DNA of 64,000 nt from Amphibalanus amphitrite (GCF_019059575.1 NW_024881968.1:310001-374000); one strand, 5' to 3'. Counted from the stretch's first letter, positions 1 to 11,035 are shown. Numbers and translations are program-made. Notes: generated by a model not told the origin, from the letters alone.

Positions 1-997
1 GACCGGTCCGACTCCGCGCCGACGAATGGCGTCTGTGAAATCGGGGGGGGGGGGAGGGGGTCAGAGTTAGAGAGGGAGAGGGAAGAGTTGGAGGGAAGTT
101 GGCTCAGAGTTAGGAGGAAGAGGGTCAGAGTCAGGGCATGGATATAGACTGAGCCGCGCACACCATTGCCAGAGCAAGCTAAACGAGCACATGAACTTTG
201 CACGGTGTAAGTGCAACCTTCAATTACATTTTCTACAAGCATTTGGTGAACGACAATGATGTCTCTACTTTTGCAGAAAATGTAGCCACCAGGCTGCATA
301 AATCACTTTTTCACACCCAAATACAATGTACCTTCAAATCACAACGGCTTATCGCCATCTCATAACGCCCATCCACCAGCTCTCGTCCGGGCTCTCTTAA
401 ACACCCCCACAAGCCGTGCGCGCCACAAAACCACCGCCACAAGGCTCGGGTCGATGGTTTGCTGCGGCCTGACGCGACCTGTCACCGCTTGGAGCGGCCG
501 GGGTGCCGTGTTATTGGCGAGCGGAGGTCATCCAGCGACACTGGACGTCGGGACAGGACCAAAATAGCATTGTGGTGGTATGGTCGGGGCGTCGGTCGTA
601 ATGCTTGGAGACGTTTCGCTGGCTTTGTCGTGCAGTTTTAGTGGTGGCCCGAGGAGGCAAGTTAATTACTTAGGTGGCCGGTGGCTCGGATTGAGGACGG
701 TGGTCCTTTAGACGAGCGCTAAAAAAAATAGAGAGATAAAGCGCCACAGTTCAGAATTTTAATTCTACACCAAGCGGACCCTAGCTCAACAGTAACACAG
801 ACCAGTGCCTAACACAGTCACAGACCGCAGGGTCCAACTTGACACAGACTTAGAGTCTCAGCTCGGCATCAGCGGAGTCTGAGCTCGACAGGCTGAGAGC
901 GGACCATATCCTCACCGCGGAAGCAAACAAAACCTTTTCTCCGATCCGAACGACACAAACCAGGGTCTTCACCCGGCACCGGGCTCGGCTCGACAAA
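1..997. other. Non-coding stretch with degenerate repeats
   Basis: I see no supportable gene here. Positions 45-58 are a poly-G run followed by purine-rich sequence. From about 790 the text repeats loosely a phrase of the kind 'accag.gtcttcac..gcacagggctcagctc', which returns at 1430-1550. This looks like an old, decayed tandem repeat. Confidence 0.4.
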
Positions 998-1214
998 GTA
1001 CAGTCTGTCTTAAAAGTACCGCGCAAAGTAATGGTGGATCCATCAAGCCTGACTGAGGAAGGGCCTGCTGAATTTGAGTCACCGAAGCAATTGACATCCT
1101 CGTCCATTCCTCAGGTCAATTAGTTCGGTGACTTTCAAATTATAGCAGGCCCTTCTTTGGTCAGGCTTGATGGATCCACCGTCACTTTGCGCGGTACTTT
1201 TAAGACAGACTGTA
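998..1214. mobile_element. Foldback (palindromic) MITE-like element
   Basis: The left arm (998-1095) and right arm (1116-1214) are near-perfect inverted copies around a spacer of about 20 bp. The arms share TACAGTCTGTCTTAAAAGTA at the outer edge and TCCATCAAGCCTGAC further in. There is no coding capacity. No clear target duplication is visible, so the superfamily is not assigned. The open frames across it are created by the palindrome and are not genes. Confidence 0.75.
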
Positions 1215-1599
1215 CAAGAACCCGGTTTACATAGCATATTTGACGAGGCTCTAGCTCGTTAATTTGGCGATAATTTCGTTGCAGTGGTCTTCAGATATTT
1301 AGAGGGGATCATTTTGTAAATTGTTAAGCACCATTGGCATCTTTTGCAACATCATGGACGGAGATATAAGCTTGCAACAAACCCTATGTAAACGCGTCTA
1401 AGGCTGATCTCTCCGCAGACACGGGCGGACTGGGCCCAGGGCTCAGCTCGGTATAGACCAGTGTCTTCACAAGGCACAGGGCTCAGCTCAGTTTTTTTTT
1501 TCACTCGCCGCAGGGCTCAGCTCCACACAGGCCCAGCGCTAGCCTCGGTGTCGTAAAGTGCGGATCGTTATCGACGGACCGCCGGCAGTGACCGGTTTA

Positions 1600-1740
1600 T
1601 GATTATTGGACGACGACGGAGCCGACGGCTCACCGGCATCAACACACCGGTGCCATCGCAGGGAGCTCAACAAACCGGTGCCATTGCAGTCAGCTCAACA
1701 AACCAGTATCATTGCAGTGGGCTCCTGGCCCCTGCACTCG
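1600..1740. repeat. Short degenerate minisatellite
   Basis: About three copies of a unit of roughly 35 bp containing AGCTCAACAAACCGGTGCCAT and CATTGCAGT. The rest of 1215-2950 shows nothing I can support as a gene. Confidence 0.5.
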
Positions 1741-2951
1741 GAATGGTATGTTTACTGAATGGTTATGGTTTTGGTTACTATGAATTAATGCGTGGAAGCC
1801 GGCTCATAATGTCGTGAATATTCAGAATATCTCACCATTTCCGGGAGCATTTCAAACATCCTAGGACCCGGCAACATTCGGACCAATCCGAGATTTCGAG
1901 AACATCAGAACTCTCGTTTTGAGAAGACATTCTGAATATCGGACCGTGTGCACGGTCAACAGTTAAATGGTAACTGTGCTTCACAAAATATAAAGAACAA
2001 ATACTTAGACTGCTCAGACTCTCTGAAATAATGCGCATAAGCTGGCACAAGAGGATCTCAGATCCTAGTTTGACTTAAAGAGTCATCTCTTTCCGTTCCA
2101 AATGGCTGCAATAACACGTGCTGAACCGTGAACTTTCAGCGAGCGTGCAGGTCCAGTTCTAATTTACGGCATGCAGAGAATGTGTTTGTCAGTGTAGATT
2201 GTAGGGTGGAGGGTGACTTGGTTCTGCCTTTCTCCAAACATCACTTAAAGTGCTATGGCGACTAAAGCTTCCTCAAATACAGTCATTTCTCCAAACAAGG
2301 CACCCTTCTTAACTTGAAGATAATTCCCGAAACAAATTGGATAATTCATGCATACAGAAAACAAACCACACGTCACACAAATTTACCTAAATTTACGTCG
2401 CATAAATGTACAGAATTTGCCATTGAGCTATTTTCATCCCTACGTTAGGAAACCCACGGGCCATCAGTGCGTATTTCCTACACCGTTGGTGCCTGCATTA
2501 TTTATGAGTACACGCTCCGAATCACAGCACCCACAGCCAATTATTGATCGACGTGTTGGCACAGCAATCACCGTGCCCGAAGTGTTTGGTCTGGACTGCG
2601 TCTTGGCGTGGACAATGAACGAACATCCAATCAGCATTGCTGGTGAGCCTGTAGGGACTGAGGCTTAGTCCGTAACATTTTCCCAACTTTATGTGTTTCG
2701 TTAAATTGTTTGGCTTAGGAATTAACGAGGACTAGGGATTGTATGCATAATTTGATTTTGAGTTATGTCGCGTGGATGTTGAATGCGAACGAGATCAAAT
2801 ATTAGCATTTGGGGGTTCATTTGCGTATTAGTTTCGTGGCGTGCTGTTGATTGGCAATCGTCCCTTTTTGATACATATTCACAATTTGCAGGAGTGTTGA
2901 TTTAAGTCTCAGTATTGCCTATTCATTCATTCAGCAAACATCCCTTTCCTT

Positions 2952-3005
2952 CTCCCTCTCTGCGCTCTCTCTATCTCTCTCCCTCTCTCTCTGTCTCTGT
3001 CTCTG

Positions 3006-3050
<45 letters not shown>
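2952..3050. repeat. (CT)n microsatellite
   Basis: Almost pure (CT)n with TCTGTCTCTG interruptions. It lies just downstream, on the minus strand, of the splice donor of the exon at 3089-3255, so it reads as (GA)n near the start of that intron. Confidence 0.95.
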
Positions 3051-3053
<3 letters not shown>

Positions 3054-3088
3054 CGTCCCTCCCTTCCTCTCTCCTCTCCCCCTCTCAC

Positions 3089-5008
3089 CTGAGCGGCGTC
3101 CTCCTCCTGTTTGACCCTCCTCCGGGCCTCCTCCCGCGCCTTTCTCAGTACATCCTGCACCACCTTGTTCGCCACGGCCAACAGACTGGGGTCGTTCCTC
3201 AGCTTCGCCCGTGCCAGCTCCAATGTTAGCTCGTCGGGACTGAGGGAGCCGTTTGCTGAAAATCAACAACGATAATGGGTTAAAGGTGGTGACGAAAAAC
3301 GCCAACTTTGTGAAAGGTTTAGGTTGAAATGGTGGGCTCGATTTGAAAAGAAAACAAGAATTTGTATGCTAAAGCTTCGCTGAGCCAAGATGACAGCTGC
3401 GATGAAAGCATAGGCAGGAAAGCTAAGTCGATAAATCGTTAAACCGGTCATGTTGGCGAACGCTAAATGGCAAGTAAATCCAATAAAATCATTGATGACA
3501 ATATGCTAATAGGAAGTGGAAGAACTTAGTAGATAAGGATTGTGTTTCTTCAAAACGAGGGAAGATTTAATGCTGGTCCACGAGTCGAGTACCATTTGAG
3601 ACGGCCGCCTTAGCTGAGTCAATCAAGATGGGATCGAGCATGTAACATTGTTTTCGTTTCGCTACGGTCTTTGCGATGAAATAAGACTTCACGAGCTCTA
3701 CTGCCTTGCGGAGGGGCATGGGACATTCTTTTCGCAGCAGTGCTCGCCGCCGCAAGTAACTAAATTACATTTGTCTAATATCTAACTTTCCTTTTACACG
3801 TAACTTCTAACGTTATTCTAGCACATATGCGCACGTCTTTTCTGCAGAGCTGTTCATTTGAGCCCTACATCCAAGACTACCTTCCCTGTAAGAAGAGCCC
3901 GCCATGCATTCTGTCCGGCGCCGTATTGCGTCTCGTGTCAGCCAGAATCGTGCGTCCACTGTTCTCTCGTCCGCGATTATTGTCCTGACTAATACGAACT
4001 CGCTGACAAAACTAATCTGCAGATTTTTTGTTGTCCTTTCGCGGAATGTCCAACTCGACGAAGCGTTGACAATCGGCCAAGCGTGAGATGCAGGCTTTTA
4101 TCTATAAAGGCGCACAGCACAAATGCAATAAAGGGAGATTGTCGTGCCCAGTTATTTCCAGTAAAGTGACTCGATACAATATTATTTTCTCAGAAACCTA
4201 CTTTTCGGAAAGGAAATGCGATGCAAATACCAGTGTACATTTCACAATCATGCAACTTTTGTGCTCTTTGTGTTGGCATTAATCTATGTAAATTTTCATA
4301 CAACTTTTTACAAATTTTCAACTCGTTCATACGGGGCTCCCGGCAGCTTACTTATACTGACGTGTTGCTGGTTACCTTTGATGACTTTGACTTCTATCCA
4401 GTTCTCTCACTATGTACGGCTCTCGCGAGGTTAAGCGGTAGGTTTTGCACTTTTTCATGTCCGGTTATATCTCAGAAACTAACCGATCTACGATGAAGCC
4501 ATTTTACACGATCATGGCCGGCTTGTGAACCAACAAGTCGATCGCATCTTCAACACTTAAAACTTAAGAAGACGAAGAAACCTATAGCCTGAAGTACACT
4601 AGATTATCTAGGTGCAAAACCTACCGCTAAAACCCGCGAGACCTGTAAGTAAGTGCAAAGTAGGTAACTCTCATCTGACGACCTCAGTCGTTTGAACGCA
4701 CCTGAGTCGGCGAACTGCAGGTCGGTGCAGCCCCGCAGCAGGTCGGCGGCCGTGTACATGCCCTGGGGCGACGAGCAAGGTCGGTACGGCGTGCCCTGCG
4801 GCGAGGAGCTGGCAGAGAGCGACGCCGGCGAGCTGGGGCCCGTGCTGCCGCCGCCGCTGTGCTCCGGATCCACATTGGGAGACGGTGAGAAGGTGAGCAG
4901 GGGCACCGTCTCTGGACGGCCACCTGCGGGCCGCCAGGAGGCCACTTCCGGCTCGGTCCGGAACCGGAAGTCGACGTGACGTCGCTCGGAGGAGCGACGA
5001 GCCGACAT
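3089..5008 (-). CDS. Unrecognised protein with charged helical segment (5' part, two coding exons)
   Basis: Two coding exons on the minus strand join in phase: 4702-5022 (acceptor after a pyrimidine tract, ATG at 5008 in a good GCGGCC-ATG context; donor GTGCGT) and 3089-3255 (acceptor after TGATTTTCAG; donor GTGAGA, phase 0). A GC-rich leader ending in a GTGAGG donor at 5988 could be the non-coding first exon. The visible protein is about 158 residues. It opens with a basic stretch (MSARRSSERRHVDF), then a Ser/Pro/Gly-rich disordered region containing SPQGTPYRP and MYTAADLLRG. It ends in a charged, probably helical segment (VANKVVQDVLRKAREEARRR). The gene continues off the left edge. I do not recognise the family; a scaffold or coiled-coil protein is only a guess. 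Matching phase and splice sites make it a real gene. Confidence 0.7.
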
Positions 5009-5099
5009 GGCCGCCGCGGGCCCTGGGGACGGAACGGGCCGGGTGAGGAAACGGAACAGTGGCAGGCAATATCACTGAAATAGACATTTCGGATTTAGG

Positions 5100-5885
5100 G
5101 AACGGAAAAATAATAATGTCTGTGGCGTGACCTTGACAATCAAACTCTGACCCTTTGGACTGAAGGTTGCAACGTTGTAGTGGAAAGTAAGGAACGTTTA
5201 GTGTTTAACAGAAGTGAGGTGAATATGAGTTGTCAATTTCACTCACTATTTTCTCTGGTAGGTAAGAGGTGTAAAAGCCTCATTTACACGTAACCGTTTG
5301 GTAATTGCCGATATTCAAACATGAGCGTGCGGATGTTCGGACATTGGACGTTCCTGAATAAACGTTTACTCAGAACTCGGTGATCGTGACCTTAGGACTA
5401 CCATATCATTTTCATTGGTATCAACGACCATTGATCTGAAGATGATTAGATATCATTCATCCCATCCGTATAGTCTCGAAAATAGCTCAAATCGATGGGA
5501 TTATGCCACGGAGGCTATCCGCTTGCCTTCCGGCGTAATATGATGTGCGCGCTTGCAGTACATATCATTTGAGTTGGCTGATGATAAGTAGGTATCTTGA
5601 AATTAAGAGTAGCAAAACACGCAGCGAATTGGGGCGCAGGAATATGTAAAACGTGACAAAAACACGGTTAGCAAATTGGAAAACGCGACACGCATGAAAT
5701 ATAAAAATTATTGACGCATAAAAGAGACAATTTTCTAGCAAATAGTACCACCGAAGTAGAAAATAACGAGACTTTTGCTTTGCTTTCAGAGCATGCATTA
5801 GGTTTAGAATGAGTAACTGAAAGGCTTATCTCATGAAAACACTGCACATCACATTTCCATCATTTCTATCCCGTCATCTCACCCT

Positions 5886-5886
<1 letters not shown>
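5100..5886. other. Intron of the minus-strand gene, no features
   Basis: AT-richer sequence between the coding exon at 4702-5022 and the putative leader exon. I see no repeats or exons in it. Confidence 0.4.
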
Positions 5887-5953
<67 letters not shown>

Positions 5954-5967
5954 TCTCTCTCTCCTTT
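5887..5967. repeat. (CT)n microsatellite
   Basis: Long pure (CT)n run. On the minus strand it is (GA)n about 20 bases downstream of the GTGAGG donor at 5988. Confidence 0.95.
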
Positions 5968-5987
5968 CTCCCTCCCTCTGCCCTCAC

Positions 5988-6360
5988 CTGGTCGCTGCCG
6001 CTGCGACTCGGCAGGTAATCTCGGCTCGCTCACTCAGTTTTCCATTGATCCTCTTCACTCTGCCTCCTCTCCAAACTCTCTCCCTGTTCCTCCCAACTCT
6101 CAAACTCCTCCCTCTCTCTACTAGGAACTCTCACCCACGGCCTCACACAGTTCAACCACCAACGCTTCTCACAGAGACCAACAGAGCGGCCCTTCACCTC
6201 TCACCACCGACCGCGGGCGCCGACTGGACCTGACTTCATCGACGCCGACGATGACCAACCGTCGTTGGCGACGCGCCGTCTGCCCGCCGATCCCGGGCGG
6301 GGGCGGGGGCGGTATCGACCTGCCGCCGCCGCCACCGCCGCCAGCGGGAGAACGGTAGAG
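5988..6360 (-). other. Possible 5' untranslated leader and promoter region
   Basis: GC-rich and CpG-rich region with (GGCGGC)n-like tracts. On the minus strand it ends in GACCAG followed by GTGAGG. The only ATG near the donor is followed almost at once by TGA, so the segment fits a non-coding leader of the gene whose ATG is at 5008. The transcription start was not located. Confidence 0.35.
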
Positions 6361-6716
6361 TGGAGACTCTGGCTCGACTTCTGAAGCTCTGGTTTGGAGG
6401 TGGGGGCTGTACCTGAAAGATCGGAGAGGCTAGGAGAGGTGTGAGGAGAAACAGCCGGAAGAGGAATTAGTTTGGTTTGAGATCCAGAGCCGGTGTGGAG
6501 CTCAGGGTTCTTTAAAGGCTGGTCAGAATTTGGAATTACGCACAGAGAAGATATTTACATATTTGCACTTGATCACACCGCTGCATGCTCCACAGTGGCT
6601 AGAACACTGCGTGGTTTTCAACTGCAATTCCAAACGGCGCCAGTGAAAGGTTTTCAAAACAAATGCATCGCAACAGGTGCTCCAGGTTGCGACGCATCTC
6701 CGTCCTTTGTAGTTAG

Positions 6717-7916
6717 TTAACCCGCGCCCGGCTGGGGGTCCTGGATTTCCACGCCCTGCTGGGGGGGGGGGGGTGTTTGAACACCCCCCCTTCTAACTCG
6801 GCTCCTGGGCCACGTAGCGATACGCGGAAGGCGGCGTTCGAAAGAGCGTCAAAAATAATGAGGAAATCACTTCGGTCAATTTTTTGGTCAGGTCAAAAGT
6901 CAGGTCCCTAGAGGTCATTGAAGGCAAAATTTCGCCGATTTCCAGGTCGAATGTCGACAATTTCCAAGAAGCCAACGCATAACTCGGGAACCAATAGAGC
7001 TACAGCGCCGCGGAAAAGCGCATTCGATAGCCCTATTAACGCCCTTTCTGAGTAATTCTCTCAGATTTGACCTAACGTCAACGGTTTTGCCTGCAGGGGG
7101 CAAAAACTGCAAAAATAGCTGATTTTTTCGGAAACAGTTTTTCTGCAATAACTTTTGACCCAAGCCTTGTACGAGCTTACTTTTACCGGCATCGTGTTCC
7201 TCTCGTCAAGACGCATCGAATGAACTATAACTTGACCTTGAAAGGTCAACTTGAAAATTTGACCTCAGGTCAAGGTCATGACCTGACCGGAAAGGGTCAT
7301 GTTGCATATCAGTCGATCCGTATCGTCGAGCTGAACACATCTAAGGCGTTTTCATCGCTCTAGCATGCCTCTATCAAAAGTTATTTGCGAAAAACTGTTA
7401 GATACCATTCGTGACCTAAGATGACCTCAGGGCATAAACAGGGGTCACAGACACCATTTTCATGTTCAGTGTGTCTAAACCACTTGTAATTCAGTGTTTG
7501 GGAGTGTTTATAATGTCTTTCGTCCAAAAGAGGCGCATTTCAATTTTCTCCCATTGACTTATAATGGGGAGGTCGCAAAGTTGACCTGACCTTAGGTCAT
7601 CGATATCAAAATTCTGAGATATACATTTTGTACATGCTATTGCTCTTAGCAATCGCTGAAAGTTTCAAAGCGATCGGTCACTCGGTGTAGCTATGACAGA
7701 CATTGAAACTTTTTATGAGGTGAGGTCACTTCAAGTGACCTGGTGACCTGACCTTGAATGACCTTGGTCTGAAATTTTCACAACATGTGTAGAATTGATG
7801 TATGATAAGGTGTACCAAAAACGGCGGCGCTCCGCGCCGCCGTTTTTGAGATATTCGCGAAAAACCACAAGGGGGGGGGGGTGTTCAAACACCCCCCCCA
7901 GCAGGGCGCGGGTTAA
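6717..7916. mobile_element. TTAA-flanked piggyBac-type MITE, copy A
   Basis: About 1.2 kb bounded by TTAA on both sides. Right terminus, reverse-complemented, reads TTAACCCGCGCCCTGCTGG. The left end has the same two blocks (CCCGCGCCC and CGCCCTGCTGG) pushed apart by about 27 bp. Next to each end sits a palindrome of a long G run, GTGTTTGAACAC and a long C run. The core has no open frame of note but many TGACCT/AGGTCA motifs, with eight GGTCA/TGACC cores in 7232-7299. It also carries a CCCATTGACTTATAATGGGG box (7552-7570 region). It is nearly identical to copy B at 44952-46143. Confidence 0.9.
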
Positions 7917-9924
7917 CGAAGCTAGCAAAGCACGCAAGCCATTTGTCAGCCTCCTGCTTTTGAAGGTAGAAAACCCTAACAGCAGGCTGCCACATGCCAG
8001 TCAATTCAATGCTGGCATCAGTGGCACGCGTTTTATTTCGTTCCAGGGCAGCGCATGTGAGTTTAATATGCCTGAAATGAATTTACTCAGACCACAACGG
8101 GCCGAACCCAGAAAAGGTCTCAGGAAAAGGTCAGAAGAATATGCACCCGTACGGCTCTGGTAGGTCGCCTAAGTGCTTTTACTCGTAGCCCCGCGAATAA
8201 TTCAACGCTCACATTTACCCCCCATTCGCTGATTTCGCAATAGAGTCCCTTTTGGCCACATAGGATAGACATTTTACGTTAGTTATATCACAGAACCGCT
8301 TTCGATGTTGAAATTGCTGCATGAAACTGTGACCTTTATGGATACTATAGTCATTTTTACCGGGATTTCAAAATAAACACGGATTTAAAAGCCATCTTTA
8401 GATAGCGCTCCTCGGCCTTTGCGTTGCCTCAATTGATAAACAGCAACAGCGATCACAAACTAGCGATCCATTCTGACGAGCAAACCAGGCGGAGCTAAAC
8501 TGTGCAATCATCCAACACAACCTATGATAAAAACTGCCATCACCGCGGCAACAGGCAGCGGTTGGATCTCTCTGCAGCCGCTGACCGCGTCGTCACATAC
8601 ATTTCACGGTGTAGGTATGTCACATTTTTCTTAGAGGTAATTGATGCATCGATCCAATGTACGGTGCACTAGTTGGACAGTAGAAGTGGTGGCTAACATG
8701 CTTGTCGTACGGATTGTGATACTGGTCGTGACAATGATGTGATGAAAAATAATGTCTTGCACTGCTGACACGTTTTGTTTGATGGGGTCTGACGATATGT
8801 GGCATCCACTGTCCTTTCCCAGTTCGCAGGCCATCATTGTCTTCCATTACGGACGGTTCGGCCGCTCGTTCATTTTTCGTTTGAACGGACAAGCCTTGCA
8901 TTACAAATACACTACGCATTACACCATTCGATACATTTTTTTTTTGCTGATTCATAAATTCGTATAGTGTTCACATGTCTCATCACTTTGCTGAATATGT
9001 ATAGCCGATTTAGCACATTGCACGATGACGAAAGGAAGAATTATTGCCGTAACGCCTAATCTTCATTTCTGAGCTATAAAATTAGCACTTATGTGTTGTA
9101 ATTTTGGTTTGTTCTGGATCGTATCTTGATCGCACTGAGGCGGTATGCTGGCATATCTTACACACAGAGGCCCCCCCCCCCCCCTTAACCACTGACCAGC
9201 TCATCACCAGCCACGCGCGTCTCCGACGTAACTTTTCGGCCAGATAACTCCCATGGGATACCGGTACACCTCAGGAAACTCACGTGTAGTCGTTACGTGC
9301 TGTCGTAACGTCCTGTCGTTACGTGGCGTTACGCTACTCACCTCTCCACATGTGCGCCGTTGAATGTCGCAAAGATTCCAAATTGACGCAGTCGACGCCT
9401 AGAGCCGCTTTCCAGGAGTTCGCGCCGGCATTGAACGACTCTGCTGAATCTGTCTACCGTTCTGACTTCCGAGTCTCTGACAGCTCGGCCGGGCTCTCAG
9501 CCACTCAGTTGGTTTCTGCCCGAGTGAAGATTCGAAAATTCCCCCCGGTCAGCGGATGGGCGAAAGACAGCGAAATGGAATCGGTGGCAGATGATGTGAA
9601 AAATTCCGCGCGAAAAAAAGAACGGCTACGGCTGGTACCTATATAAGGCACACGTTTTAACTTGGTTTTAACAACGACGGCAAAAGCGAAATTTTGTAAA
9701 CGTTGCAAAAAAATCAGAGTCGGTTGATACAGGATTATTAATAATGCCTCGTAATGGCAAACTAAATGATATATTTTGAAGTTTACCATGTTTTACACTT
9801 TAAGTGCATCAGACAAACCTATTCAGACCTTATTCGGTTGGTCTGCGCCTAAAACTTACCTATACTCAACTCTGTCTTCTAGCACGCCATCAATCATTAA
9901 TCAACCCTAGATCATGAGATGTCA
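7917..9924. other. Intergenic sequence, no supported gene
   Basis: A poly-C run lies at 9170-9184 followed by TTAA. No exon with plausible splice sites was found. Scattered open frames have no codon bias or recognisable motif. Confidence 0.4.
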
Positions 9925-10235
9925 CCGTTCCGTGCTTCTATCCTCAGGATACTGAAATCCTTCTCCTCCACGCCGCAGCCCCCTTCCGGGCTGGACAGGC
10001 AACTTTATCTCATGCGGGCTGCTCCCTTGGAGCGGCACCGCTGCTCCCGAGGGAGCGCACCCCGTAGCCGGGTGCAGTGAGTGCCTTGGGGCTGGGTGGC
10101 CTGTCCTCTGGACGGGCTCAGCACCGGCGACTCACTAGGGTGCCTGCCCAGACCAATGTCTCCCCCTATATCCTATCATCCTCCCGGCTCTGAAATGGTC
10201 TAATTGGACCGAAAGGGCCTAACCCAACAAAACAA
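9925..10235 (+). mobile_element. SINE or truncated LINE with 14-bp target duplication
   Basis: A 311-bp insert is bracketed by perfect direct repeats ATCATGAGATGTCA at 9911-9924 and 10236-10249. The insert ends in an A-rich tail (CCAACAAAACAA) directly before the right repeat, which sets the plus orientation. The body is GC-rich with several short hairpins (CCCCCTTCCGGG; CCCTTGGAGC / GCTCCCGAGG). There is no coding frame. The long variable target duplication plus A-rich tail is the hallmark of L1-type retroposition. Confidence 0.8.
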
Positions 10236-10629
10236 ATCATGAGATGTCAGCCGAGTGCAATCACCTGTTTCTACGCGGAAAACCCGACAGGGCCTCTCCC
10301 CGCCCCACCATACGGTCCCTCCCCTCCCCTTCCCTTCCCCCCAGGCGTCTAGAGACAGCTGTGTCGACCAATCAGAGACGAGCATTCCGTACGACGCGCC
10401 AACCAAGCAGAAGTCAAGGTCAATCATAAGTCTGAAATGTAGCGCGCAGTTATTACTTATTGTACGGGTGGAGTGTGATGGGATTTGGGGAAATAAGTGC
10501 TTGGTTAACGAAGTGTGAAGGTGTGGGAAGACCACGAAATGTGCTGAGATCGGAGTGGTGCTTGTGTGAGTGGTGCGAGCGGTGTTGTGACCAGTGCCGT
10601 GACGTGACACGATCAGGCTCAGTGACCAG

Positions 10630-11035
10630 TGACCAATTGTGCGCATGAGCCCTGAAGTCTTCGGGTCAGGATGGTGGATGGCCGAGGGAGCTTCAAATGC
10701 CCCGAGGACGGCCATCTGAGCTGGAGTTACTTCTGACGTGACAGCATCTCCATGGATCTTCTCGGTGATGTACTGAACTTTTCTTCTTAGTTCTTTCTCA
10801 ATCTTGCATGTGTATTATCTTATCTTTGTTCTGTTTTGGTGTTGTCACAACAGGTTCTGATGGCTTGGATGGGGCCGTTGTGCCCCTTTCTGTGTATTTA
10901 TAAGGCAGCGCAAACCCGTGCGATGAAAGGAACCCATTAGACTGGTTCATACCGACCGGCTGTTGTGGCGCAGCGGCCGAGCCCATCCCCAATCCCAATG
11001 GGACCGGACTGTTGACGGGACAGCTGCACACCCAA
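10630..11035 (-). pseudogene. Broken coding relic of unknown family
   Basis: On the minus strand one frame (about 11031-10800) reads a Pro/Ser/Thr-rich stretch with LPYKYTERGTTAPSKPSEP. It stops, and the sense immediately continues in another frame (about 10800-10640) as a compact peptide containing ELRRKVQYITEKIHGDAV and QMAVLGAFEAPSAIHHP. The second part looks protein-like. The frame change and in-frame stop suggest a frameshifted pseudogene or retro-fragment. It lies downstream of the Spätzle-like gene on the same strand but shows no splice link to it. The family is not recognised. Confidence 0.4.

Noticed and set aside
850..1107. Minus-strand 85-codon frame over the left foldback
   Set aside because: It lies largely within a palindrome, and the mirrored arm gives a similar peptide, so it is a structural artefact.
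2915..3229. Long Ser/Leu and Arg/Glu frames across the (CT)n tracts (also at 5833, 20072-20510, 24174-24531, 38529-38978)
   Set aside because: These are translations of microsatellite DNA and have no splice or codon support. Only the non-repeat part at 3089-3255 is an exon.
3567..3755. Minus-strand frame with a plausible-looking peptide (VKSYFIAKTVAKRKQ)
   Set aside because: No ATG, no good acceptor in the needed place and no phase link to neighbouring exons. It lies in the intron between 3255 and 4702.
6793..7249. Repeated 60-82-codon frames in copies A and B (also 45026-45482)
   Set aside because: Conserved only because the two transposon copies are nearly identical. Frames overlap on both strands and are absent from copy C.
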